NCBI GenBank assembly: GCA_946811695.1
Contig: OX328123.1
Coordinates: 18,982,610 to 19,046,609 of the forward strand
Reading direction: 5' to 3'
DNA: 64,000 bases
From: Gonocerus acuteangulatus
Taxonomy: Eukaryota > Arthropoda > Insecta > Hemiptera > Coreidae
Shown: one piece after another, positions 58,201 to 60,217 of the stretch
Layout: every line of letters begins with the position of its first letter
Position numbering within the stretch: the first letter of the stretch is position 1
Made by a program: the position numbers and the translations under genes
Notes under the pieces: model-generated
Told to the model about the DNA's origin: nothing
Database searches by the model: none
The model's input: the letters and a program-made list of their open reading frames with translations, nothing else

Positions 58201-59276
58201 TAAAAAAAAGCATGTAATCTTAGCGGGTTCCCTTATAATCCTTAATAAAAAATAAGAGTTCAATTTTGCCTTGGGAACACCCAAATACGACAATAAATAT
58301 CTTCATTGATGTCCTATATAATACCATATTGGAAAACAGGTTCAATCATCATTGGAGTTGTTTTAGTAGTATTTGAAGGTTTTAGTCAGAAAATTCTCAT
58401 GGAAACTGTAAATTCTAAGTTTATTCATCTTTGAAATCTGTCATTTCCCTCAAAGTAATATGAGAAAAAACTTTAAACAAATTAAATAAAATCAGGTTTA
58501 GATTGTCCTAATGTTACTTATTATATGCAAGGCTTTTTAAAATATTTGTATTTCTCTTGGAATAGTATAAGACAAAAATTGGTTTCTGTGATGCCATATA
58601 AATTCTGAGACCTTATCATTAACTTGTAAGAATGTAAATAAGAAAATAGGCTTGATTCCAAGCTCCCCAGCTTTGGTTCACTGTTTCCAATTGTATGAAA
58701 TCAAATTAAGTGAAATGTTAAAGTATTAACACACATAAATGGTATTCAATGGTTACATAACAAAAGACATGGGCAATATTTTTAGAGTAACAATATTGTC
58801 ATAATTTTGTAGGTCTAGATTCTATGATAGACTCATGATTCTCGAATGATATATTAATGTGTATGGACACAAGAAGATATGGAGAAAAAGTGACATATTT
58901 AATTAATTACCAAGATCAAAGTTGAAATTGTTATCAATTGGTATAATTCCTTCAACTGAGATGTCTATTGATGACAAAGGAGGCACTTGAGCACTGGTTA
59001 ACACAAATAAAGCTGAAGAACCGCTTTTTGACACTATAGCTAAATAACGTGTAGTCCGAACCCATCCTTGCATTTTACTCACTTCTAAACACTATATTCA
59101 AGAAGTAAGGAAAAATGTAAGAAAATATCAAATAAACCTAGATAAAAACATATATGGAGAGTAAAGTAAGCATTTTCAGAGGATAAATTAAATTTAAATT
59201 AAGTTAAGGATACAGAAACGACAATTTCACTACTGAAATTTCCTTGAACTAAAGACGTTAACTCTAAAGAACCCAT
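14483..59276 (-). CDS. Ocrl: Inositol polyphosphate 5-phosphatase, OCRL/INPP5B type (18 coding exons, complete)
   Basis: The gene removes the 5-phosphate from phosphoinositides such as PI(4,5)P2 at endosomes and the trans-Golgi. The 18 exons listed below join in phase to 862 residues (human OCRL is about 900). Domains in order: PH-like (about 1-125), catalytic 5-phosphatase (about 205-500), ASH (about 525-640) and RhoGAP-like (about 685-850). Catalytic motifs are intact: TWNVNG (214-219), FQEL (244-247), NAHLAAH (341-347), WLGDLNYR (383-390), PAWCDRILW (459-467) and SDHKPV (486-491). The RhoGAP part has LFVQPG where active RhoGAPs have an arginine finger, as in known OCRL proteins. The first ATG at 59276 has an in-frame stop upstream. 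The introns hold most of the transposons in the window. I see no break in the coding sequence. Invertebrates usually have a single gene that is equally related to OCRL and INPP5B. Confidence 0.95.
14852..14905 (+). repeat. Helitron-like 3' end, copy 2
   Basis: It has the same terminal hairpin with GGAGGGAGGAACC and CTAAAA end as at 1-101, with a few base changes. It lies in the last intron. Confidence 0.5.
15197..15254 (+). mobile_element. SINE A tail fragment
   Basis: It reads GGTGCTAATGGCCATAG...GATGCACC, then a C run and an A run. This is a truncated SINE A tail, just upstream of a TTAA element. Confidence 0.65.
15267..16281. mobile_element. TTAA-flanked (piggyBac-type) non-autonomous element 2
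   Basis: TTAA (15263-15266 and 16282-16285) flanks inverted ends CCCTTTCCGTACCG and, inverted, CCCTTTCCGTTCG. Just inside the left end, three units of about 50 bp repeat ACCGTGGACTTGTACAGCAG. Similar subterminal arrays occur in the TTAA element at 23573 and the fragment at 43562-43779. No transposase remains. Confidence 0.78.
16307..17434 (-). mobile_element. 5'-truncated jockey-type non-LTR retrotransposon
   Basis: The minus-strand element ends in a poly(A) (T run from 16307) and is flanked by the 10-bp duplication ATTCCAACCG (16297-16306 and 17435-17444). It was therefore inserted by target-primed reverse transcription and truncated inside the polymerase domain. It sits in the last intron of the OCRL-like gene, in the same orientation. 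Confidence 0.88.
16636..17433 (-). CDS. Jockey-type reverse transcriptase, C-terminal half (open)
   Basis: The frame is open from the truncation point to the stop, 265 residues. It begins with [16 protein letters not shown], the palm motif before the active site, then has [10 protein letters not shown] with both catalytic aspartates, and then the thumb region ([28 protein letters not shown]), which is diagnostic for jockey-like reverse transcriptases. The endonuclease and the N-terminal half of the polymerase are absent, so it cannot be functional. It has no premature stop, which suggests a young insertion. Confidence 0.85.
   Translation of the reverse strand, partial: AAGLPQGSVLSPILYNIYINDLPNTNNVHTYLYADDVAFSSSSYRIDTIRNRLTEALTKISRHYSKWKIKINLDKTEFIIFTQRRPRDCSPIRMPNGTELSSRDSIKYLGLHLDRGLTFTDHVNHTCNKAIKAMFTMYPYFNRQSTLSKQNKTLIYKLCIRPILTYACPVWSYTSNYNYKKIQIIQNKCLRIITNQPIYTKMNKLHLLANIISLKTFIRNLAKKFFFYRCKLNKNNLIKNLENYNKNSLKRYVHKRPKHIFLKYL
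17524..17586 (+). mobile_element. SINE A tail fragment
   Basis: It has GGCGCTAATGGCCCAG...GAAGCGCCG followed by (AAAT)n, matching the SINE A 3' end. Confidence 0.7.
17608..17719 (-). CDS. Ocrl: OCRL-like exon 17 (RhoGAP)
   Basis: It encodes residues 775-811 and starts [20 protein letters not shown], which aligns with the RNVFRYLMAFLREL segment of OCRL. The acceptor is GCTAG and the donor GTAACA. It ends with one base of codon 812. Confidence 0.92.
17720..19435 (-). other. OCRL-like intron 16
   Basis: 1.7 kb. The only clear content is the inverted repeat at 19042-19318 with two hammerhead-like cores. The short frames around 18.1-18.4 kb have no recognised similarity. Confidence 0.8.
19042..19318. 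repeat. Inverted repeat with two hammerhead-like cores
   Basis: Arms of about 75-80 bp (CAGGGAATAGTTGGGATT... and its complement) end at the cores CTGACGA...AAAACGTC (minus, 19141-19108) and CTGAGGA...AAAACATC (plus, 19223-19251). In both, the G of GAAA is changed to A. It is a decayed relative of the palindromes at 11.5 and 49.4 kb. Confidence 0.7.
19436..19563 (-). CDS. Ocrl: OCRL-like exon 16 (RhoGAP)
   Basis: It encodes residues 733-774, starting [20 protein letters not shown], an almost exact match to the SVAEALLIFLEALPEP segment of OCRL. It starts after a U12-type 3' splice region and ends at GTAAGT. Confidence 0.95.
19776..19850. repeat. (AT)n microsatellite
   Basis: More than thirty uninterrupted AT/TA units. 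Confidence 0.95.
19859..19940 (-). mobile_element. SINE A-like tail fragment
   Basis: On the minus strand, AAAAGGGTGGCAACCTGTAG is followed by a mutated SINE A tail (GCGATAATAGCC...GATATGCCG). The first part is the palindrome arm sequence of 1801-1995, which links that palindrome to the SINE family. Confidence 0.55.
19945..20837 (+). mobile_element. Pogo/Tigger-type element, internally deleted
   Basis: TA flanks the ends CAGTGGAACATAGATAATTC and, inverted, TAGTAGAACTAAATAATTAG. The only coding left is the transposase N-terminus at 20441-20647. Confidence 0.75.
20441..20647 (+). pseudogene. Tigger/CENP-B-like transposase N-terminus
   Basis: The 68 residues carry the helix-turn-helix of pogo-type transposases and CENP-B. 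The key part is [20 protein letters not shown], followed by [18 protein letters not shown]. It stops soon after this DNA-binding domain. The DDE domain has been deleted, leaving a non-autonomous element. Confidence 0.8.
21223..21263 (+). ncRNA. Hammerhead-like motif 6
   Basis: CTGAGGA (21228-21234), stem II GCATCA/TGATGC with a 2-nt loop, then GAAAC (21250-21254) and ATGTA. CTC before the core pairs with GAG after the presumed cleavage A (21259), a 3-bp stem I. ACATGT is self-complementary and could form stem III in a dimer. It stands alone in intron 15, not in a palindrome. Confidence 0.55.
21374..21560 (-). CDS. Ocrl: OCRL-like exon 15 (RhoGAP start)
   Basis: It encodes residues 670-731. 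[20 protein letters not shown] aligns with VPKEIWLLVDHLFKY of OCRL, and LFVQPG replaces the arginine-finger loop. It ends at the U12-type donor GTATCCTTT. Confidence 0.95.
21700..21835 (-). repeat. Fragment of the 63.1 kb repeat
   Basis: Read on the minus strand, it matches 63100-63190 (TTTGTTTGGGCTGGATAGG-like block, then a G run). It is a truncated, inverted copy. Confidence 0.6.
21921..22131. repeat. Hairpin repeat with short tandem centre
   Basis: Arms around TCCCAAGAGAGCTATATAGC and its complement pair over about 55 bp. The middle holds a 20-bp unit (CCCTCCGTTTTTCTGAATCA) repeated about three times. Confidence 0.65.
22326..22423 (-). CDS. Ocrl: OCRL-like exon 14
   Basis: It encodes residues 638-669. 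[20 protein letters not shown] matches [20 protein letters not shown] of OCRL, the linker between ASH and RhoGAP. The acceptor is TTCCAG and the donor GTGTGT. Confidence 0.95.
22752..22889 (-). CDS. Ocrl: OCRL-like exon 13 (ASH)
   Basis: It encodes residues 592-636 of the ASH domain. [20 protein letters not shown] aligns with the [20 protein letters not shown] strand of OCRL. The donor is GTAAAT. Confidence 0.95.
22972..23068 (-). CDS. Ocrl: OCRL-like exon 12 (ASH)
   Basis: It encodes residues 559-590 ([20 protein letters not shown] and on), the start of the ASH beta-sandwich. It is separated from exon 13 by an 82-bp intron, the shortest in the gene. Confidence 0.95.
23142..23321 (-). CDS. 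Ocrl: OCRL-like exon 11
   Basis: It encodes residues 499-558, from the end of the phosphatase domain into [23 protein letters not shown] matches the [20 protein letters not shown] region of OCRL. The exon is 180 bp and phase 0 at both ends. Confidence 0.95.
23580..23825. repeat. 46-bp tandem array
   Basis: Five imperfect units alternate two variants (ACCAGATCGGAGCCATGAC and CCAGGGCCGAGCCATGAC). Units have spread in pairs, which points to unequal exchange. Confidence 0.85.
24243..24305 (+). repeat. Dispersed repeat, pair with 39631-39693
   Basis: AAAGTCCGACTCGCAGGAAC and the following AGCGCGGTT block match the inverted segment at 39631-39693. Confidence 0.65.
24590..25110 (+). repeat. Two tandem copies of a Helitron-like internal repeat
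   Basis: Copies at 24590-24775 and 24925-25110 share TTCGAATGGTAACCTT and CCGTTTTCGAGATATTAA. A diverged copy lies at 62400-62580. This material leads into the Helitron-like 3' end at 25596-25721. Confidence 0.6.
25519..25578. repeat. (AT)n microsatellite
   Basis: AT array just before a Helitron-like end. Confidence 0.95.
25596..25721 (+). repeat. Helitron-like 3' end, copy 3
   Basis: A conserved stretch of about 126 bp (CTAGGGGTTCTGAAACGC..., GGGGTTCCTCCCT) ends in the terminal hairpin and CTAAAA. It is more complete than the copy at 1-101. Confidence 0.6.
25830..26084 (-). pseudogene. Mariner transposase C-terminus, left arm
   Basis: The frame encodes [20 protein letters not shown], the mariner signature around the third catalytic aspartate (D34D), and then the usual C-terminus. 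The N-terminal DNA-binding part and the first two aspartates are missing. Confidence 0.88.
26126..26380 (+). pseudogene. Mariner transposase C-terminus, right arm
   Basis: It encodes the same residues as the left arm on the other strand. It cannot make a transposase. The identity of the two arms shows the rearrangement is recent, or that the arms are kept alike by gene conversion. Confidence 0.88.
26793..26897 (-). mobile_element. Possible TTAA element end
   Basis: On the minus strand TTAA is followed by CCCTATGGAGACGGCGGG, a piggyBac-like end. No partner end was found. Confidence 0.35.
27328..27463 (-). CDS. Ocrl: OCRL-like exon 10 (catalytic)
   Basis: It encodes residues 454-498 with [13 protein letters not shown] and [11 protein letters not shown], the last two conserved motifs of inositol 5-phosphatases. 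The exon is 136 bp. The donor after it is GC, not GT. Confidence 0.97.
29201..29567. mobile_element. TTAA-flanked non-autonomous element 4
   Basis: TTAA (29197-29200, 29568-29571) flanks inverted ends CACTTTCAGGACCGATGG and, inverted, CACGTTCGGGCCCAGCATCG. A diverged left part of the same family is at 49697-49995. Confidence 0.78.
30136..30436. mobile_element. TTAA-flanked non-autonomous element 5
   Basis: TTAA (30132-30135, 30437-30440) flanks inverted ends CACTTTAACTGCGGG and, inverted, CACCTTGACTGCAGC. It is 301 bp and non-coding. Confidence 0.8.
30958..31378. mobile_element. Inverted-repeat element, about 150-bp arms
   Basis: The left arm (AGGCCATGTTC..., CCTCCCAAAAACAGTTAGCC, TAGTTTTCGTTAAAT) and the inverted right arm pair along about 150 bp with scattered differences. 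The middle is AT-rich. A piece of the left arm recurs at 1576-1660. Confidence 0.75.
31408..31550 (-). repeat. Helitron-like 3' end, copy 4
   Basis: Inverted relative to the other three copies, with the same hairpin and CTAAAA end. It immediately precedes the gypsy 5' LTR. Confidence 0.6.
31563..32204 (+). mobile_element. Ty3/gypsy 5' LTR
   Basis: It begins TGTAATGAT and ends ATCATTACA, perfect short inverted ends. It is 642 bp. A TATA-like stretch (TATATATAATCC) at about 31791-31802 may mark the promoter. Against the 3' LTR it differs mainly by indels in 31810-31935. Confidence 0.92.
32210..32227 (+). other. Primer binding site, tRNA-Lys
   Basis: TGGCGCCCAACGTGGGGC, 5 nt after the LTR, is complementary to the 3' end of arthropod tRNA-Lys(CUU). 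Confidence 0.88.
32305..33963 (+). pseudogene. gag: Gypsy gag, broken by in-frame stops
   Basis: The protein starts with MSDVNIEQ and is rich in charged residues. The first part is a predicted coiled coil with a repeated KIDANRIE unit (about 32581-32740). The second part has the gag core ([14 protein letters not shown] and [14 protein letters not shown]). TAA at 33466-33468 cuts the frame after 387 residues, and the same frame goes on to a second TAA at 33961-33963. I see no CCHC zinc knuckle. The frame is the same as that of pol downstream, so the element probably once had a single gag-pol frame, or used stop readthrough. It cannot be whole as it stands. Confidence 0.85.
34099..34101 (+). 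other. Third in-frame stop (TGA) between gag and pol
   Basis: It lies in the same reading frame as gag and pol, 96 nt before the long pol frame begins. Confidence 0.8.
34198..37407 (+). CDS. pol: Ty3/gypsy pol: protease, reverse transcriptase, RNase H, integrase
   Basis: One open frame of 1069 codons. The aspartic protease has [10 protein letters not shown] (D31-T-G). The reverse transcriptase has [12 protein letters not shown] and the YVDD active site (388-391). RNase H has [10 protein letters not shown] (D537). The integrase follows, with an HHCC zinc finger (H730, H735, C765, C768) and a D, D, E triad near 796, 854 and 889. The PR-RT-RH-IN order defines Ty3/gypsy rather than copia. There is no env-like frame after it. 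All catalytic residues I can check are present, so pol decayed less than gag. It is a plus-strand insertion in a minus-strand intron. Confidence 0.93.
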   Translation: MEESNQVKIPSYELPFIQLKNNNKKYLFLIDTGSEISIIQKEYYLQIRRNLEKYKLLPLKNTSIISANGKKTQCCNKQLFIETKYEEYRFDINLIIVPGLTNKLILGNDFLNKHKAKIDFQERTISLNPENQDCLIPFYKVILTRENKEIYNIMYESEEEDNSLKNKSTELETDPLKEIKQKIHEIRNKEKTIEINETEIQDFEKLLLIKSKDLFNNKVGCINSYEHYLELTDTTPYKQYQYKLNPKLLDKAEKELNNMLEQGVIEVSDSCYVNPIILVQKKDESVRICLDGRFLNKRIVPMYDSPPKIDEILANCNNTKYMATLDLKASFWQVKLHHSSRKYTAFQFRNSTYAYKRMPFGLNSSLASLIRTMKTVIPKNLDKNIKIYVDDILIHSNNFNEFINTLQNLFSSLQSAGITINLKKSQFFIKELPFLGYIITTNGLIKEPSKVDDIVNFPQPKNKKELQSFLGLVNFYNKFCPNYAEISKPLYQLTSEKVKFIWKTDHQDAFENLKSLLNKNIVLMYPDYNKEFYLETDASAFSSGGILYQLGENKEKQIIGFCSKSYKAAELNYYSTEKEILAIIHSIKKFYFIIAGYPTIIRTDCKSILFMQSCKNPPDRIIRWMNFLNNLPLKYEHIPGKDNFMADYLSRIPIMNKSRIKEFQINNLNLETFFQNLVTNQKLSMDLNENVKRKPNKYQIINNMVHKKVRDKFFVIPTKDDIKKLINIVHNTFCHVGVTKCYQIIKERFTFPKLRKIINLEINKCLKCQLNKPGKMNKVPEQTIIPKGRLDLISIDYLGPLISIGNYRYVFVILENFTKLTKLYPTKKANIKEAINSMKRFFETIGKPKKCLSDNATSFTSMKWENFLVKNNIKRILTSIRHPCGNNSERTNRDVLTYLRIILDKNQYRWKTNLEKIEDCINTIYHATTGFTPIEAMFGIKPRRFWDHYIGEGLNQEEILTLEEIEQEIKNNFQKLKDKKEIVNKKFVKFSTFKINDKVLVRALRIPKNGGLNAKLLPLYEGPYNVNTKVSRHTYLLENKDGIRRGLFHASLLKKFYPNDDENMIDQSN
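37520..38127 (+). mobile_element. Ty3/gypsy 3' LTR
   Basis: 608 bp, TGTAATGAT to ATCATTACA. A weak purine-rich tract (GACAGGAG) precedes it. It is shorter than the 5' LTR because the R/U5-like part is rearranged. Confidence 0.9.
38128..38500 (+). mobile_element. Second, partial gypsy internal copy
   Basis: Primer site, leader and first 91 gag codons repeat 32205-32577 at equal length, with the same protein. Then the copy stops abruptly. Confidence 0.9.
38501..38538 (+). mobile_element. Remnant of a third LTR end
   Basis: The last 38 nt end in AAAAATTAATCATTACA, like the true LTR 3' end. The order is thus LTR, internal, LTR, broken internal, LTR end. Confidence 0.7.
39140..39396. mobile_element. 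hAT-type MITE
   Basis: The exact 8-bp duplication CTTCTGTA (39132-39139 and 39397-39404) flanks inverted ends CATGGGCGTATATA and CATGGGCATATATG. A G run near the left end faces a C run near the right, which would extend the hairpin. Confidence 0.8.
39631..39693 (-). repeat. Dispersed repeat, pair with 24243-24305
   Basis: It is the reverse complement of the 24.2 kb copy, with a few changes. Confidence 0.65.
39963..40016. repeat. (AT)n microsatellite
   Basis: It lies 13 bp from the donor of exon 9. Length changes here would be close to a splice site. Confidence 0.95.
40030..40251 (-). CDS. Ocrl: OCRL-like exon 9 (catalytic)
   Basis: It encodes residues 380-452 with [11 protein letters not shown], the first catalytic signature of the family, and [15 protein letters not shown]. 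At 222 bp it is the longest exon. Confidence 0.97.
41108..41989 (+). mobile_element. SINE family B, interrupted copy
   Basis: The head (41108-41231) has a B-box-like AAGTTCGAAACTGG. The body resumes at 41819 (CAACCCAG...ATGGGTACC) and ends in a T-rich tail. Between them sits a TTAA element. The two halves align in order with the intact copy at 42428-42766. Confidence 0.7.
41232..41814. mobile_element. TTAA-flanked element 6 inside a SINE B
   Basis: TTAA (41228-41231, 41815-41818) flanks inverted ends GGGGCCCTCAC and, inverted, GGGGTCCTCAC. It is 583 bp with no transposase. Confidence 0.72.
42370..42900 (+). pseudogene. Second Tigger/CENP-B-like N-terminal fragment, split by a SINE
   Basis: The sequence on both sides of the SINE reads as one frame: [20 protein letters not shown], then AKDF and a stop. 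It matches the helix-turn-helix at 20441-20647. The SINE B insertion with its 15-bp duplication splits it. Confidence 0.6.
42428..42766 (-). mobile_element. SINE family B, full-length
   Basis: On the minus strand it starts GGGGGCGAGGTTAGCTCAGT (A box) with B box GAGTTCAAATCCC. The body follows, then a T-rich 3' tail. TTTACTAAAATAGAA flanks both sides (42413-42427 and 42767-42781), a 15-bp target duplication. Confidence 0.88.
43074..43249 (-). CDS. Ocrl: OCRL-like exon 8 (catalytic)
   Basis: It encodes residues 321-378 with [10 protein letters not shown] and [20 protein letters not shown], conserved 5-phosphatase motifs. The acceptor is TTCCAG and the donor GTGAGT. Confidence 0.97.
43562..43779 (-). 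mobile_element. TTAA-type element fragment (relative of element 2)
   Basis: On the minus strand TTAA is followed by CCCCTTCTCTACCG and then GACTGCTCCAGCAGTCGAGA. It aligns with the left 230 bp of 15267-16281, including its inner TCTAGTATTCC block. The other end is lost. Confidence 0.6.
44229..44275 (+). ncRNA. Hammerhead-like motif 7
   Basis: CTGAAGA (44235-44241), stem II GGCTTG/CAAGCC with a 5-nt loop, and GAAACGTT (44260-44267). Stem I does not pair well. It is a lone copy in OCRL-like intron 7. Confidence 0.55.
44613..44775 (-). CDS. Ocrl: OCRL-like exon 7 (catalytic)
   Basis: It encodes residues 267-320, ending [35 protein letters not shown] aligns with the AVSEGLHPDAKYAKVKLIRL part of OCRL. 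Confidence 0.97.
45858..46727 (-). pseudogene. R2-like element, zinc knuckle and endonuclease
   Basis: The frame of 289 codons has [17 protein letters not shown], a CCHC knuckle, then [11 protein letters not shown] and [10 protein letters not shown], which fit the restriction-like endonuclease motif of R2-type elements. The first 20 codons or so read through a short tandem duplication and are probably not original. Confidence 0.8.
46684..46815. repeat. Tandem duplication inside the R2-like element
   Basis: GGAGGTATGCCTCCCATCTT recurs about four times with TTTGCAATATTTATGTGCT twice. The duplication lies at the junction of two frames and may have caused the shift. Confidence 0.8.
46775..47305 (-). 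pseudogene. R2-like element, RT thumb and linker
   Basis: 176 codons after a frameshift near 47300. [14 protein letters not shown] and IKYLGNNF are the usual post-active-site motifs of R2-group polymerases. Confidence 0.75.
47299..47942 (-). pseudogene. R2-like element, reverse transcriptase core
   Basis: It includes [53 protein letters not shown] and the active site FADDLLLIS. The fingers and palm are complete. An in-frame TAG at about 47942 separates it from the upstream part in the same frame. Confidence 0.85.
47944..48546 (-). pseudogene. R2-like element, N-terminal half of ORF
   Basis: 200 codons ending in the region that leads into the polymerase ([15 protein letters not shown], the RT-0 motif). 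The basic stretch ([20 protein letters not shown]) resembles the segment between zinc finger and polymerase in R2-like proteins. Confidence 0.75.
48515..48751 (-). pseudogene. R2-like element, N-terminal CCHH zinc finger
   Basis: [19 protein letters not shown] is a C2H2 finger of the kind that binds target DNA in R2 elements. The frame ends before joining the next one, so a frameshift lies near 48530. Confidence 0.78.
49302..49341 (-). ncRNA. Hammerhead-like motif 8 (intact core)
   Basis: Minus strand: CTGATGA (49337-49331), stem II GGCTTG/CAAGCC with a 5-nt loop, GAAACGTC (49312-49305). GCC before and GGC after pair as a 3-bp stem I. All invariant hammerhead core bases are present. Stem III is only the self-complementary ACGT. 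Confidence 0.7.
49404..49442 (+). ncRNA. Hammerhead-like motif 9 (intact core)
   Basis: The mirror of motif 8: CTGATGA 49407-49413 and GAAACGTC 49432-49439. Stem I is one base shorter because GCC is ACC here. Confidence 0.68.
49697..49995 (+). mobile_element. TTAA element fragment (relative of element 4)
   Basis: TTAA at 49693-49696 is followed by CGCTTTCAGGACCGATGG. It aligns with the first 300 bp of 29201-29567. The right end is missing, and another TTAA-type end begins at 50102. Confidence 0.6.
50106..50240 (+). mobile_element. TTAA-type element left end
   Basis: TTAA at 50102-50105, then CCCTTTCGGAGCAATGG. It is the kind of end seen in elements 1-3. The right end was not found and the limit given is approximate. 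Confidence 0.4.
50371..50437. repeat. (AT)n microsatellite
   Basis: Over thirty AT units. Confidence 0.95.
50704..50742 (+). ncRNA. Hammerhead-like motif 10
   Basis: CTGAGGA (50708-50714), stem II GGAC/GTTC with one wobble pair, GAAACGTA (50730-50737). TGT before and GCA after give a weak stem I with one wobble. It is a lone copy in intron 6. Confidence 0.5.
51008..51178 (-). CDS. Ocrl: OCRL-like exon 6 (catalytic start)
   Basis: It encodes residues 210-265 with [13 protein letters not shown] and [17 protein letters not shown], the first two conserved motifs of the 5-phosphatase domain (the second holds the magnesium-binding glutamate). Confidence 0.97.
51916..52415. mobile_element. TA-flanked MITE (mariner/Tc1-type)
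   Basis: TA on both sides, with ends CAGCGTGTATCAAAAGTAGA and, inverted, CAGGGTGTATTGCAAGTAGA. The 500-bp body is non-coding. It lies in OCRL-like intron 5. Confidence 0.7.
52440..52583 (-). mobile_element. tRNA-derived SINE fragment
   Basis: On the minus strand GTGGGTTCGATTCCCACT is a perfect tRNA T-arm/B box. The body after it (GGATGGTAACCTATAG) resembles the SINE A-related segment at 19.9 kb. The A box is missing, so it is not a tRNA gene. Confidence 0.6.
52620..52756 (-). CDS. Ocrl: OCRL-like exon 5
   Basis: It encodes residues 164-208, the linker that leads into the catalytic domain ([18 protein letters not shown], as in the KEYTYIQNF part of INPP5B). Confidence 0.93.
53105..53265. repeat. 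Tandem array of about 51-bp units
   Basis: Four units with TGATAGCCACTTTTGTGACA and GGGCCGGCATGCCTCATA. It resembles the subterminal arrays of TTAA elements, but no ends were found. Confidence 0.8.
54671..54780 (-). CDS. Ocrl: OCRL-like exon 4
   Basis: It encodes residues 128-163 ([19 protein letters not shown]). There is little family similarity, but the phases fit both neighbours and the splice sites are standard. Confidence 0.85.
55192..55270. repeat. (AT)n then (GA)n microsatellite
   Basis: An AT array is followed by GTGTGTG and GAGAGA. Confidence 0.95.
55590..56075 (+). pseudogene. Pogo/jerky-type transposase C-terminal remnant
   Basis: Scattered frames read [18 protein letters not shown] and, further on, ATCIFC, then W-MKCVMCQM, and AHLDC. 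The last part resembles the PHD-like cysteine cluster at the end of many pogo/Tigger transposases. Stops and a frameshift separate the pieces. It lies in OCRL-like intron 3. Confidence 0.5.
56526..56660 (-). CDS. Ocrl: OCRL-like exon 3 (PH end)
   Basis: It encodes residues 83-126 ([29 protein letters not shown]), the last strand and helix of the PH-like domain. The donor is GTAAGC. Confidence 0.88.
56860..57058 (-). mobile_element. SINE family B, partial copy
   Basis: The block GAGGACACTAGAAAAAAAAT and the B box (GAGTTCGAGCTC region) match the copy at 42428-42766. The 3' part is missing. Confidence 0.6.
57070..58900. other. OCRL-like intron 2, nothing recognised but one repeat
   Basis: Apart from the dispersed repeat at 57860-57965 (shared with 5985-6075), I see no element ends or coding. 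Confidence 0.45.
58911..59091 (-). CDS. Ocrl: OCRL-like exon 2 (PH)
   Basis: It encodes residues 22-81 ([40 protein letters not shown]), the strands of the PH-like domain. The 3' splice site is ATATAG. An alternative AG 6 nt later would break the phase. Confidence 0.85.
59092..59213 (-). other. OCRL-like intron 1, U12-type
   Basis: A 122-bp intron. The donor GTATCCTT is the U12 consensus. TTCCTTAC, close to the U12 branch site, lies about 14 nt before the AG. Phase 0. Confidence 0.75.
59214..59276 (-). CDS. Ocrl: OCRL-like exon 1 (start codon)
   Basis: It encodes residues 1-21 ([20 protein letters not shown]). The ATG has AAA before it and an in-frame stop (TAA) about 33 nt upstream with no other ATG between. 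The next exon continues in phase only if the U12-type donor is used. Confidence 0.82.
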
Positions 59277-60138
59277 TTTTATGAGTGATTGAACAATTTC
59301 TTTTTAAATTAATAACACAACTCTTTGGCACATTTTCACTTCGTTACTACAATTAGGACTAAAACGATCTATCAACATAAATAAAAAAGGTAACCAAAAT
59401 AAAACCTCCCTAACATTTATGACGTTTTAGGACTTGATTTCCCCCCTTCAATCCAGCTATGGACTATATTTATCAGTACTAATCATATATAATAAATGAA
59501 TATTCATTTAAAAATCTAGAAACTTCTGGTAAAAAATAAAAAATGTATCTGGCGTATAACTCAAATTATAACGTTTAATTAATAATTTTTCTTTAGATGT
59601 GATCATTATCAATAAGAAAACAAATTTTCTTTGGTAATTTGATTTCTTTTTAAGCTTAACCAAACAAAAATGACGAACAAAATAAGCACTGTTTATTTTT
59701 ATGTTTATATACAAATATCTAAGAACATTAAAAGTTTAAGCTCAAAATTGGTATAAAAGCAACACTGCTGATAATAAGAAATGTTCCATTGGTAAATTTC
59801 TATCTCAGATTTGACATACTCATCAGCTAAACTAATCTCATCAAGGCTGCGAGGCAATTGAAAAACAAATTAATCACTTCTAACATTCACAGACTATGAT
59901 GCGAAATATTTCATTGCACCGGGTTATTTTTTCATTATCAAATTTCATTTTATTTTATTTTAATAAAACTTTAAAGCTCACAATGCAATATAATTGACAT
60001 TGCATAACTTCGAGATGTTTTCAGACAGATAAGAGGTGAACTAAATTAACATGACCTTGGTATATTAATGACAAGTATGTATTCTGAAAAATTGAAGAGT
60101 TTTGTACATTTGATGAAAGTTGGCTGGTGTGTTTCAAT
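59277..60138. promoter_or_regulatory. Shared upstream region of the two divergent genes
   Basis: The 862 bp separate the start codons of the OCRL-like gene (minus) and the GH1 gene (plus), so both promoters must lie here or in upstream exons not seen. I cannot place a TATA box or initiator with confidence. Confidence 0.4.
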
Positions 60139-60217
60139 ATGAATTCCTTTCCAAATGAATTCATTTTTGGAATTGCTACTTCTGCTTATCAGATTGAAGG
60201 GGCTTGGAATATTGGAG
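60139..60217 (+). CDS. GH1 beta-glucosidase/myrosinase-like, first exon
   Basis: It starts MNSFPNEFIFGIATSAYQIE, then GAWNIG. This is the N-terminal GH1 signature (FxFGxATxAYQIEGAWN), whose Gln binds the sugar in the -1 site. The enzymes hydrolyse beta-glycosidic bonds, and some insects use them as myrosinases. There is no signal peptide ahead of the signature, and the in-frame stop at 60085-60087 excludes a longer N-terminus in this exon, so the product is cytosolic or an upstream exon supplies the signal. The donor is GTATTG, phase 1. Confidence 0.88.
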
